From NCBI GenBank assembly GCA_964616135.1, contig CAZTTQ010000006.1, positions 1 to 39,368 of the forward strand: a stretch of 39,368 nt of DNA, read 5' to 3'. Positions within the stretch are counted from its first letter, which is position 1; each line of letters starts with the position of its first letter. Below the pieces are notes generated by a model, which saw only the letters and a list, made by a program, of their open reading frames with translations, ran no database searches and was not told the DNA's origin. Source of the stretch: JAJYIV01 sp964616135. Lineage in GTDB: Bacteria; Patescibacteriota; Patescibacteriia; UBA9934; GWF2-40-263. Shown here piece by piece: positions 7,213 to 13,979 of this stretch. The translations under genes and the position numbers were made by a program.

Positions 7213-8556
7213 TTAGGGACGGGAGCGAAGAGCGCGGCGGACGGCGTCGCGGTCGTCCCAGGGAACGGTCTTGCCGTCCGCGACGGCCATGACGGGTTCA
7301 CTTCCCTTGCCCGTAATCAAGACGAGGTCGCCCGGTTTTGCCATGGAAACGGCGGCGTCAATGGCGGCCTGGCGGTCCAGGATGCGGAACAGGTTCACGC
7401 CGTCCTTTTTGCCAGCCTTGATGGCGCCATCCGCTACTTGGTCGATGATCCGTTCGGGTGGATCGTCATATGGATCCTCGTTCGTCACGATGCAAATGTC
7501 GGCGCGGCGGGCGGACAGGTCTCCCAAGACCGGCCGGCGCGCGACGTCGCGGCCGCCGCCCGCGGACCCGAGCACGTGGATGACGCGGCCGGTTACGAGC
7601 GGCGCCAACGCGTCAAAGCAGGCGTTCAATGCAGCCGGCTCATACGCGTAGTCCACGACCACGGGAAACGCCTGGCCCGCGTTTACGAATTCCAAGCGGC
7701 CCGGCACCGGTTCCAGCTTGCTGACGGCGCGCCACAACGGCTCCAAGGCGACGCCCGCGGCGCGGCAGGCGGCGATAGCCGCCAGCACGTTATAGACGTT
7801 GAAGAGGCCGATCGGCTTCAACGCGAACGTGTGGCCGTCTACCGTGAAGGACGAGCCGTCCGCGCGCACCTCCAGCCCTTCGGCCGTCACGGGGACGAAC
7901 GGGGCGCCGAGCACGTTGGCCGGCAGGGTTTTCCCCTTCACGCCGTAGCCGTAGCGACGGTCGGCCGGGAACGACAGGAAGTACGGCGCATGGTCCGCGT
8001 CCACGTTCACGACGGACATTTTCTGCCGCGGGGACCCGTCCGCGTCGCGTTTTTTCTTCCCTGCCATGACATGGGCGAAGAACGCGCCTTTGGCCTTTTT
8101 GTAGTTTTCAAACCCGCCGTGCGCCTCAATGTGCTCCGGCGTCAGATTGGTCCACACAGCGACGTCGTAGTTGATCCCAACATGCCGGTGCTGGACCACG
8201 CCCTGGGACGACGTCTCCACGATGGCGTGCGTGCAACCGGTATCCAACATCTGGCGCAGCAGTTTTTGCGTCTGGAAGCGGCCGAGCATGGTCATCTTTT
8301 TGTCGTTCGCCCATTCGCGTCCGCCCACCTTGAAACCGGCCGTGGACGTCCAGCCGATGCGATACCCGGCATTTTCCAACGTACGGCCAATGAATTGGAC
8401 CGTGCTGCTTTTGCCATTCGTACCGGTAACGCCAATGACGAACAACCGGTCCGACGGGTTGCCGTACCAAGTGGCCGCGGCATGGGCCATGAAGCGGTGG
8501 TAGACGTCCAATGTCGCCGGAGGCAACAGGTTCTTGAGGGTGGATTTGAGGCCCAT
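7213..8556 (-). CDS. murE: Mur ligase family protein, MurE-like UDP-MurNAc-peptide synthetase
   Basis: ATP-dependent ligase that probably adds the third stem-peptide residue to UDP-MurNAc-dipeptide. 447 aa, slightly short because the N-terminal substrate domain is reduced. Seen: P-loop VTGTNGKSSTVQF, the central WTNLTPEHIEAHG motif with the carbamylated-lysine region KKAKGAFF, and the C-domain PVPGRLEF and DYAYEPAALNACF. The position of the diaminopimelate-specific DNPR motif reads NEDPYDDPPERI, so the added amino acid may not be meso-DAP. The start MGLKSTLKNLLPP (8556) follows a TACAAT box by 9 nt, leaving almost no leader. Confidence 0.85.
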   Translation of the reverse strand: MGLKSTLKNLLPPATLDVYHRFMAHAAATWYGNPSDRLFVIGVTGTNGKSSTVQFIGRTLENAGYRIGWTSTAGFKVGGREWANDKKMTMLGRFQTQKLLRQMLDTGCTHAIVETSSQGVVQHRHVGINYDVAVWTNLTPEHIEAHGGFENYKKAKGAFFAHVMAGKKKRDADGSPRQKMSVVNVDADHAPYFLSFPADRRYGYGVKGKTLPANVLGAPFVPVTAEGLEVRADGSSFTVDGHTFALKPIGLFNVYNVLAAIAACRAAGVALEPLWRAVSKLEPVPGRLEFVNAGQAFPVVVDYAYEPAALNACFDALAPLVTGRVIHVLGSAGGGRDVARRPVLGDLSARRADICIVTNEDPYDDPPERIIDQVADGAIKAGKKDGVNLFRILDRQAAIDAAVSMAKPGDLVLITGKGSEPVMAVADGKTVPWDDRDAVRRALRSRP

Positions 8557-8565
8557 AATGCGGGG

Positions 8566-8571
8566 ATTGTA
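8566..8571 (-). promoter_or_regulatory. -10 element of murE operon
   Basis: Minus strand TACAAT, 9 nt before the ATG. The transcript would be nearly leaderless. -35 weak (TTTCGT). Confidence 0.5.
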
Positions 8572-8607
8572 GCCCGAAACGTGGGAAAACGAAAGCACGC
8601 CCGTTGA

Positions 8608-8636
8608 TTGACGCGGCGCGCAAAAACCGCCAAGAT
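8608..8636 (+). promoter_or_regulatory. promoter of the methyltransferase gene
   Basis: -35 TTGACG (8608-8613), 17-nt spacer, -10 CAAGAT (8631-8636); ATG at 8658. Confidence 0.5.
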
Positions 8637-8657
8637 ACGCGTAATTCTCCCTCTCCT

Positions 8658-9482
8658 ATGAAGATCCTTTCCCCGCGCAAACTCTCCCCGAAGGGCAAAC
8701 GGAAGTTGGGCGAAAAACAAAACATGGTCGCCAAGACCAGCTGGGAACCGGTCGCCCGCTGGTACCAGGGCTACACCAATGAAAAAGGCACCTTGCTCGG
8801 CGACGTCGTACATACCAGCACGGTCCGCCTACTTGGCGTCACGCCCGGCATGGAAGTCTTGGACGTCGCTTGCGGTGAGGGCGCGCTTTCCCGCCTGTTG
8901 ACGCAAGCCGGCGCGGAAGTGACGGGTTTTGACGCGTCTCCCTCCCTTATTCAGCAAGCCGAACGCCAGGCACCGCCCCGCTCCCGCTACTTCGTCGCCG
9001 ACGCGACGGATTTCGGCAAGAAAGTCACCCCCGCTTCCTTCGATGCCGCCACCTGCACGCTCGCACTGCAAAACATCGAACGCTTTGAAGAGGCGATCCG
9101 TCACACGGCCGCAGCCCTCAAACCCGGCGCACCGTTCGTGTTCGTGTTGAACCACCCCTGCTTCCGCGTGCCACGCCAAAGCGGCTGGGGCTGGGACGAA
9201 CAGCGCAAACTCCAATACCGCCGCGTGGACAAGTACCTGTCGCCCTACGGCGTGGACATGCTGGCACATCCGGGTGCGGACACGTCCGTCAAAACCTACA
9301 GCTACCACCGCCCGTTGTCCGCCTACATGGCGGCCTTGGCCAAATACGGATTCGTTATTGCCGATTTAGAAGAATGGGTCTCCAATCGTGAAAGCAAACC
9401 CGGCGGCCACAGCCGCGCGGAAAACGCCGCGCGGGAGGAAATCCCGATGTTCTTGGCGGTGAAGGCGGTGAGGAAGGCTTGA
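8658..9482 (+). CDS. class I SAM-dependent methyltransferase
   Basis: A 274-aa Rossmann-fold methyltransferase. The start MKILSPRKLSPKGKR is the first in-frame ATG after a plausible promoter; Shine-Dalgarno is absent. Motif I is VLDVACGEGALSRLL (about residues 70-85), motif II acidic TGFDASPSLI, motif IV DAATCTLALQNIE, then FVFVLNHPCFRVP. The pattern matches the UbiE/COQ5-like group that methylates small molecules. Substrate unknown. It stands alone, divergent from the murE operon. Confidence 0.85.
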   Translation: MKILSPRKLSPKGKRKLGEKQNMVAKTSWEPVARWYQGYTNEKGTLLGDVVHTSTVRLLGVTPGMEVLDVACGEGALSRLLTQAGAEVTGFDASPSLIQQAERQAPPRSRYFVADATDFGKKVTPASFDAATCTLALQNIERFEEAIRHTAAALKPGAPFVFVLNHPCFRVPRQSGWGWDEQRKLQYRRVDKYLSPYGVDMLAHPGADTSVKTYSYHRPLSAYMAALAKYGFVIADLEEWVSNRESKPGGHSRAENAAREEIPMFLAVKAVRKA

Positions 9483-9507
9483 CGGAAGCCCTGATTTCAT
9501 ATAGGTT
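9479..9507 (+). promoter_or_regulatory. promoter of the 181-aa gene
   Basis: -35 TTGACG (9479-9484) overlaps the methyltransferase TGA; 17-nt spacer; -10 TAGGTT (9502-9507). Confidence 0.55.
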
Positions 9508-9539
9508 CCACCGACGGCCTCCGCGCCGCGGGAGCACAC

Positions 9540-10085
9540 ATGCCCTTCTTGTATCACATGGTTCCGGAGCACATGTCCGGCACCGTTTTGTACCCGCTGA
9601 ATGCCCTGGCCGCGACGCATCCTGACGTGTACGCAGCAGAAGCGGATAAGTACGCGGAGCGCATGCATGTCATGGAGTACCGCGTACCGACCCTCGGCTG
9701 CCGGTGGAACGACGTGCTCCACCTCACCGCCGTCGAACCGCAGGACCTCGTCCGCGCGCTCACCGAAGCGGGCCGTGCGGCCCAAGCGCCGCAACGATTC
9801 TTCAAGATCGATGTCACTAAGCTCGATCCGTCCGTCATGACCGTGTACCTGTACACGAACACAGGGCCGAGCTCCGTGGGTGTCCAACCCGCGCATGAGG
9901 AATTCGTCGCGTACGATCCCAGACACCACGCGGAATTCGCCCGGATCCCGGAGGAAACCAAGGCCTACTATCGGAAGATGTACGCCGAAGGAAAACGGCC
10001 GCTTCGCTTCCGCGGGGTCCCCCATATCCTCTACAAGGGCCCGATCGACGTCTCCGACGTCGAAGTCGTCACCGCCCAGCCCTAA
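9540..10085 (+). CDS. hypothetical protein, stand-alone unit
   Basis: A 181-aa soluble protein. The ATG at 9540 follows GGGAG by 7 nt. Visible: an N-terminal FLYHMVPEHMSGTVLYPLNAL, then LGCRWNDVLHLTAV and FFKIDVTKLDPSVMTVYLY, a pattern recalling proteins whose residues report a place (house-like YHxV and LYPL motifs) but not a family I can name. An ADP-ribosyltransferase or RNA 2'-phosphotransferase-like fold is conceivable from the YH motif, but that is only a guess. It is independently promoted and terminated. Confidence 0.75.
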   Translation: MPFLYHMVPEHMSGTVLYPLNALAATHPDVYAAEADKYAERMHVMEYRVPTLGCRWNDVLHLTAVEPQDLVRALTEAGRAAQAPQRFFKIDVTKLDPSVMTVYLYTNTGPSSVGVQPAHEEFVAYDPRHHAEFARIPEETKAYYRKMYAEGKRPLRFRGVPHILYKGPIDVSDVEVVTAQP

Positions 10086-10102
10086 TCGGCTGGCGTTTTT
10101 TT
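10073..10102 (+). terminator. terminator of the 181-aa gene
   Basis: Stem CGCC-AGCC / GGCT-GGCG with one bulged C, followed by seven T. It begins before the stop codon. Confidence 0.85.
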
Positions 10103-10104
10103 AT

Positions 10105-10140
10105 AAAAACACGGACCCACGTTCTGGGTCCGTTTGTGTT
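10105..10140 (-). terminator. terminator of the 37-aa gene
   Basis: Stem ACGGACCCA (10111-10119) with TGGGTCCGT (10125-10133). On the minus strand it is followed by GTTTTTATAAAAAAA. Confidence 0.8.
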
Positions 10141-10143
10141 GGA

Positions 10144-10257
10144 CTACGTCGTGTAGTGGATGGGAGCCCACCAATTGAACGCCCCGAGGGCCAGAGCAAG
10201 CAGGCGGCCCCACCAGGTATCGAGCCACGCGTGTTCCCGTTTCGGCGTTTCCAGCAT
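10144..10257 (-). CDS. 37-aa small amphipathic or membrane protein
   Basis: The reading frame runs MLETPKREHAWLDT to the end APIHYTT, with a hydrophobic tryptophan-rich middle (WWGRLLALALGAFNWW) that could lie in or on the membrane. Support is contextual: GGGAGG stands 5 nt before the ATG (10257), a promoter with 17-nt spacing lies upstream (10303-10331), and a terminator follows the TAG within 4 nt. This full promoter-RBS-frame-terminator arrangement makes it a real gene more likely than chance. Function unknown; small toxin-like or membrane-regulator peptides have this look. Confidence 0.65.
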   Translation of the reverse strand: MLETPKREHAWLDTWWGRLLALALGAFNWWAPIHYTT

Positions 10258-10302
10258 GACGGCCTCCCGCCGCCTTCCCGTCCGTGATGGACGGTTCCCG
10301 GC

Positions 10303-10331
10303 AGTAAATGCGAAACGCGCGCCAAAGTCAA
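10303..10331 (-). promoter_or_regulatory. promoter of the 37-aa gene
   Basis: Minus strand -35 TTGACT (10326-10331), 17-nt spacer, -10 TTTACT (10303-10308). The -35 touches the terminator stem at 10330. Confidence 0.6.
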
Positions 10332-10354
10332 AACGCCCCGGCCGGGGCGTTTTT
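10330..10354 (-). terminator. terminator beside the relic murD end
   Basis: AAAACGCCCC-GG-CC-GGGGCGTTTT forms a perfect palindrome. It directly follows the second copy of the murD 3' end (10357-10403), so it was probably the original murD terminator. Confidence 0.8.
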
Positions 10355-10357
10355 GCT

Positions 10358-10403
10358 TATTCCAAGTTCTTCACCGCTTCCACGAACTGCCCGCCGCGGT
10401 CGT
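10358..10403 (-). repeat. 46-bp copy of the murD 3' end
   Basis: Identical over 46 bp to 11139-11184, the last codons of murD (coding GGQFVEAVKNLE). With the preceding base it still makes a stop (TAA here, TAG in the full gene). The copies are in the same orientation and 781 bp apart. Between them lie two small genes. Confidence 0.9.
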
Positions 10404-10425
10404 GCATCCTTCAAGGAAATCCGTC

Positions 10426-10451
10426 AAAAAAAGACTGTCCTTGGACAGTCT
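10426..10451 (-). terminator. terminator of the 93-aa gene at 10450
   Basis: Stem AGACTGTCC/GGACAGTCT (10432-10440, 10443-10451) with loop TT; followed on the minus strand by seven T. It overlaps the TAG stop. Confidence 0.88.
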
Positions 10452-10731
10452 AGAACGTTCGAACGTCGCCGAGTTGGTTGTACAGGTGTCCCTGTTGGAC
10501 ATTTAGGGTGATGAACGCGGAGCCGTGATTCTTCACCCCCGCGTCTCTGGCTGACTGCCAGTCCGGAAACGGTCCATACGGTTCCGACCCCTTCTTAAAC
10601 GGAACGACACAGAAACCCTGGCGCAGCGGTTCGTACCGGTCGTCCTGGGCGATGAGCCGCATCCAGAACTGGGCGAAATCGCCGATGAGATCGGGCAATC
10701 CTCCTTCGGGGAACTTTTTGGTCGCTGACAT
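10450..10731 (-). CDS. hypothetical protein inside the murD-tail insertion
   Basis: A 93-aa soluble protein. The ATG at 10731 is preferred over one 7 codons upstream because AAGGAG lies 7 nt before it. The sequence reads as a compact alpha/beta domain with a Trp-rich helix (LIGDFAQFWMRLIAQ) and FPDWQSARDAGVKNHGSAFITLN. No family recognised. It has its own promoter (10764-10792) and terminator, and lies between the two 46-bp murD-tail copies. Confidence 0.7.
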   Translation of the reverse strand: MSATKKFPEGGLPDLIGDFAQFWMRLIAQDDRYEPLRQGFCVVPFKKGSEPYGPFPDWQSARDAGVKNHGSAFITLNVQQGHLYNQLGDVRTF

Positions 10732-10763
10732 GGGGTGCTCCTTGGCCGGCAATCGCGCGCGGC

Positions 10764-10792
10764 ATATTACGATGATGTGCGCGCAAAATCAA
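10764..10792 (-). promoter_or_regulatory. promoter of the 10450-10731 gene
   Basis: Minus strand -35 TTGATT (10787-10792), 17-nt spacer, -10 TAATAT (10764-10769). Confidence 0.65.
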
Positions 10793-10813
10793 GCCCGTGC
10801 AATGAAGACGAGC

Positions 10814-10843
10814 AAAAACATCCGCCAAACGGCGGGTGTTTTT
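10814..10843. terminator. hairpin terminator between the two inserted genes
   Basis: Arms AAAAACATCCGCC and GGCGGGTGTTTTT around AAAC. The stem is complete on the plus strand (one G-U) and has one mismatch on the minus strand, where it would end the 10854-11135 gene. Confidence 0.65.
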
Positions 10844-10853
10844 TACATTACGT

Positions 10854-11135
10854 TCATTTCTTCTCTTCGGAAGGCCAAGGGCTCCCCTTACCACCGTACA
10901 AGAGTTCGATGATACGCGGAACGGTTCCGCGCAGATGGGAGCGGAATTTATCGGACTCATTGTTACAGAACAGGACGGCCGCCTGCGCATCCCCTTTCCG
11001 CAAACGCTGAATGAGTTTGTTCAAAAAATAGTCGCCGTCCGGTCCGAATCGCTTCTGGAACGCGGTCAATTCGTCCGCCAGTTGGACCAACGGATCCTTT
11101 TTCTTTTCTACCTGCCCCAGGTTTTTATTCTCCAT
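10854..11135 (-). CDS. hypothetical protein directly behind murD
   Basis: A 93-aa charged, mainly helical protein (MENKNLGQVEKKKDP; LADELTAFQKRFGPDGDYFLNKLIQRLRKGDAQ) with a basic tail. The ATG lies 2 nt after the murD TAG, so it is probably translated from the murD message. No family recognised. It belongs to the segment between the duplicated murD tails and so is probably acquired. Confidence 0.7.
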   Translation of the reverse strand: MENKNLGQVEKKKDPLVQLADELTAFQKRFGPDGDYFLNKLIQRLRKGDAQAAVLFCNNESDKFRSHLRGTVPRIIELLYGGKGSPWPSEEKK

Positions 11136-11137
11136 AC

Positions 11138-12616
11138 CTATTCCAAGTTCTTCACCGCTTCCACGAACTGCCCGCCGCGGTCGTACGCGTTCTTGAACAT
11201 GCCGAAACTTGCGGTGCCAGGGGACAGCAGGACGACGTCGCCTTCTTTTGCCGCTTTGGAGGCGGAAACGACGGCTTCGTCCATGGATTTCGCGTAGCTG
11301 GCCGGAATGGAGGGACCGATGAGCGTTTCGATTTCATCCGTGGCCGTGCCCTCCAAATACACAACGTGTTTGGCGTGCTTTTTCACTTCCGCGGCCATGG
11401 CGTCGAATTTCGCGCCCTTCCCCTTGCCACCGATGATGAGCACGACGTTTTTCTTTCCCTCCGGGTCAAAGCGCTGCAGGGCGAGACTGACGGCGTCAGG
11501 CGACGTCGCGTTGGTATCGTTCACAAACGTGATGCCGTTCCACTCGCGCACGGTCTGCTGGCGGCCCGGCAGGCCCTCAAAGGACTTCAACGTGGCGCAG
11601 ATGGCGTCGTCAGAGACACCGGACAATGCCGCCGTGATCGTCGCCGCCAGGGCGTTTTCAATGTTGTGTTGGCCCTGGAGCGCCGGCCATTCGCTGACGT
11701 GGCACAACTTGCGGTCCTTGCCCGCTTCCAAGCGCAGATGCAAATCCCCGTTGCCGTCCACATAAGAACCGAGCAAACCTTCGGGCAGCGGCTTGGACGA
11801 GAACCAATAGCGCCGCGACTTCACCCGCTGGCCCACCTGCAACACGATCGGGTGGTCGAAGTTCAATACGGCCTTTTGGTTTGCGTCCTGCAGGTCGAAG
11901 ATGAGCTCCTTTGCCTTGAGGTATTCTTCAAAGCCGTTGTACCGGTCCAAATGGTCCTCCGACACGTTGGTCAGCACGCCGATTTCGGCGCCCTGGCTCT
12001 GGCCCTTCAAGTGTTCCAAGCTTTCCAACAACCAGGAAGAAAGTTCCAACGCGATCGGGACGGGAGCTTTTTCCTCCAACATCCAATCCAAATCCTCCAG
12101 TGGCGAGTGCATGATGTTGCCGGCGATGACCGTCTTTGGGTTCACCGTCTTCAGCATCTCCCCGATGAGGGACGTCGTGGTGGACTTGCCGCGCGTGCCC
12201 GTGACGGCCACATACGGGTGGCGGTAGAAGTGGAGGAAGAGCGACACGTCGCTTTCCACGCGCACGCCCGCTTCCCGCGCGAGGGAAACGTACTTGGATT
12301 CCTTGGGAACGTCCGGATTCTTCACGACCATTTCCACGTTCAAAAAGTCATCATCGCGGTGCTGGCCCAAGATGAAAACCGGCGCGTAGATTTCACGGTC
12401 CTTGTACTGCTCGCGGTACTTGGCGTACCACTCCATGACCAAGTCCACGGAGGCCTTGAGCTCCGTTTCGCTTTTCAAGTCCGTCACGACGATCTGGGCC
12501 CCGTGGCGCAATAGCCACTTGGCGGACCCGACGCCGCTTCCCTGCTTGAAGCGGCCAAGACCCATGACGGTGACCACCTTGTCCTGCACGTCCTTCACGT
12601 CACGTAAATCGAGCAT
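11138..12616 (-). CDS. murD: UDP-N-acetylmuramoyl-L-alanine--D-glutamate ligase
   Basis: ATP-dependent Mur ligase adding D-glutamate to UDP-MurNAc-L-Ala in the cytoplasm. 492 aa from MLDLRDVKDVQDK, about 50 longer than E. coli MurD, with extra residues in the N-terminal part. Seen: nucleotide-binding N-domain VVTVMGLGRFKQGSG; P-loop VTGTRGKSTTTSL; LTNVSEDHLDRYNG; C-domain GLPGRQQTVREWNGITFVNDTNATSPDA; and VLIIGGKGKGAKF. The start is preferred because an extended -10 (TGGTATACT) lies 26 nt upstream. The last 46 bp are duplicated at 10358. Confidence 0.93.
   Translation of the reverse strand: MLDLRDVKDVQDKVVTVMGLGRFKQGSGVGSAKWLLRHGAQIVVTDLKSETELKASVDLVMEWYAKYREQYKDREIYAPVFILGQHRDDDFLNVEMVVKNPDVPKESKYVSLAREAGVRVESDVSLFLHFYRHPYVAVTGTRGKSTTTSLIGEMLKTVNPKTVIAGNIMHSPLEDLDWMLEEKAPVPIALELSSWLLESLEHLKGQSQGAEIGVLTNVSEDHLDRYNGFEEYLKAKELIFDLQDANQKAVLNFDHPIVLQVGQRVKSRRYWFSSKPLPEGLLGSYVDGNGDLHLRLEAGKDRKLCHVSEWPALQGQHNIENALAATITAALSGVSDDAICATLKSFEGLPGRQQTVREWNGITFVNDTNATSPDAVSLALQRFDPEGKKNVVLIIGGKGKGAKFDAMAAEVKKHAKHVVYLEGTATDEIETLIGPSIPASYAKSMDEAVVSASKAAKEGDVVLLSPGTASFGMFKNAYDRGGQFVEAVKNLE
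11139..11184 (-). repeat. 46-bp murD tail, functional copy
   Basis: The in-gene partner of 10358-10403; identical sequence. Confidence 0.9.
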
Positions 12617-12642
12617 AGAGAAGCCGGGGAAAAGATGGTCCA

Positions 12643-12651
12643 AGTATACCA
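12643..12651 (-). promoter_or_regulatory. extended -10 of murD
   Basis: Minus strand TGGTATACT; the -35 is poor, as usual for extended -10 promoters. It overlaps the tail-to-head gap with the GT2 gene (stop 12655). Confidence 0.55.
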
Positions 12652-12654
12652 GAG

Positions 12655-13296
12655 CTAGCGGGCGAAGTACCGGCGGGCACGAACGGATGCCGCAACGACC
12701 TGGGCCCACATGCGGGCATAGGCGAATACGGACCGGAGGGGGCCGACTTTTTCGAATTTCCGACGAACGACCAGGCCAGGCAAATGGACGACCGTCGTCC
12801 GCAACCCCCGGGCTCGACAAGCGGCATTCAAGGCCGCTTCCAGTCCATACCCGCGCAGCAAATGCGCCGGGACCCGCTCAAACGCCGCGCGCGTCAGGGC
12901 ACGTTGGCCGCTGACGAGCGGCAACCGCGAGACGAAGGCCTTCAGTTTCCCGTAGTCGCGCAACCCGACGTTCATGTCCGTCCTCCCGTCCAACACCGGC
13001 TGGAGCAACAGGCGTATGTGGGCGTCCGTCAGGCGAAGCAGATCGGCATCCAACAACAGCAGCACGTCCGCGTCAGAAACCCGCGCGCCGTCGCGCACGG
13101 CGTCCCCCTTGCCGCCGGAGCGCGCGCGGCGCACCACGACGGCACCCGCGCCCTCGGCTTCCGCGGCCGTCTTGTCCCGCGAACCGTCGTCCACCACGAT
13201 TACGGACCGCACCAACGGACACGAACGCACCGCGCGCACGACGGCGGCGACCGTTTGCTCCTCGTCCAAGGCGGGAATGACGGCGTCTACGGGCAT
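12655..13296 (-). CDS. glycosyltransferase family 2
   Basis: A 213-aa GT-A fold glycosyltransferase using a nucleotide sugar. The start MPVDAVIPALDEEQT (13296) gives the usual first strand. Seen: VIVVDDGSRDKT, GKGDAVRDGA, and the metal-binding DxD as LLLLDADLLRL. It lacks C-terminal membrane helices, so it resembles the DPM1-like soluble group. The start is 1 nt beyond the stop of the upstream gene, implying coupling. No terminator before murD, so it may share its transcript. Confidence 0.87.
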   Translation of the reverse strand: MPVDAVIPALDEEQTVAAVVRAVRSCPLVRSVIVVDDGSRDKTAAEAEGAGAVVVRRARSGGKGDAVRDGARVSDADVLLLLDADLLRLTDAHIRLLLQPVLDGRTDMNVGLRDYGKLKAFVSRLPLVSGQRALTRAAFERVPAHLLRGYGLEAALNAACRARGLRTTVVHLPGLVVRRKFEKVGPLRSVFAYARMWAQVVAASVRARRYFAR

Positions 13297-13297
13297 A

Positions 13298-13903
13298 TCA
13301 GGCGGGCGGTTTGTCCAAGCGCGCGCGGCGCGCGGCGACGGCCCCCTCCAAAGCCCCGGCGCGCTGCGCGGCGGCTCCGAAACCCAAACGGACCAAGGAC
13401 TCCGCGGCGCGGGCCAGGTACGTGCGGGCCAGTTCGTAATCCGAGCGGGCCGTTTCCTTGGCCGCCGGGCCTTCATGCGTTTCCCCCATCAGAGCGAATG
13501 CCAGCTTCACGGGCACAAGAAGCGCATTGATACGCGCACGAAACGCCTCGTACCCCTCTACGGCCACGAGTGTTTCCGTGGTGCCGCGGGCCCACTGGAG
13601 CGCTTCCACGTACAACGGATCGCGTTGCAGTCCCTGGCGCAGATATTCGACCAGCGGCACCTGTTCAAAAGCGCGGCGGCGGTCTTCCTCATGGGAACAG
13701 GGCTCGCCCTGGTCTTCCGCAGGCCCCAGGCGCAACAGCAACTCCGTCTCGGCCCAGTCTTCCGTGTCGGCGTATTCCTTTAAGATCGCCGCCTCGCGCG
13801 TGCGTTCCTTGCTGGGCTTGGAATAGGCATCCCAAAGCGCGTCCAGTTCGGACTCAATGACATCCACTTCGTCACGCTGAAACAGCCAAAGCGGGGTTTC
13901 CAT
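13298..13903 (-). CDS. hypothetical protein, helical
   Basis: A 201-aa soluble, mostly alpha-helical acidic protein (start METPLWLFQRDEVDVIE). No cysteine motif or P-loop. Contains segments of helix-forming repeats (KLAFALMGETHEG, YELARTYLARAAESLVRLGF), reminiscent of TPR-like arrays but not diagnostic. The ATG at 13903 is 10 nt from a TAAGAT box, so the transcript would be near leaderless. First gene of a unit with the GT2 and perhaps murD. Confidence 0.7.
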   Translation of the reverse strand: METPLWLFQRDEVDVIESELDALWDAYSKPSKERTREAAILKEYADTEDWAETELLLRLGPAEDQGEPCSHEEDRRRAFEQVPLVEYLRQGLQRDPLYVEALQWARGTTETLVAVEGYEAFRARINALLVPVKLAFALMGETHEGPAAKETARSDYELARTYLARAAESLVRLGFGAAAQRAGALEGAVAARRARLDKPPA

Positions 13904-13913
13904 ATCTGCCGGT

Positions 13914-13941
13914 ATCTTACGCGGGGTATCGGGAAAGGCAA
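13914..13941 (-). promoter_or_regulatory. promoter of the 201-aa gene
   Basis: Minus strand -35 TTGCCT (13936-13941), 16-nt spacer, -10 TAAGAT (13914-13919). Its -35 abuts the typA terminator. Confidence 0.5.
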
Positions 13942-13979
13942 GCAAAAAAACGGTTCCCCTCGCGAGGAACCGTTTTTGC
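13942..13979 (-). terminator. terminator of typA
   Basis: A long stem with arms built on AAAACGGTTCC and GGAACCGTTTT; on the minus strand it is followed by TTTTTTTGCTT. It begins right behind the typA stop. Confidence 0.92.
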
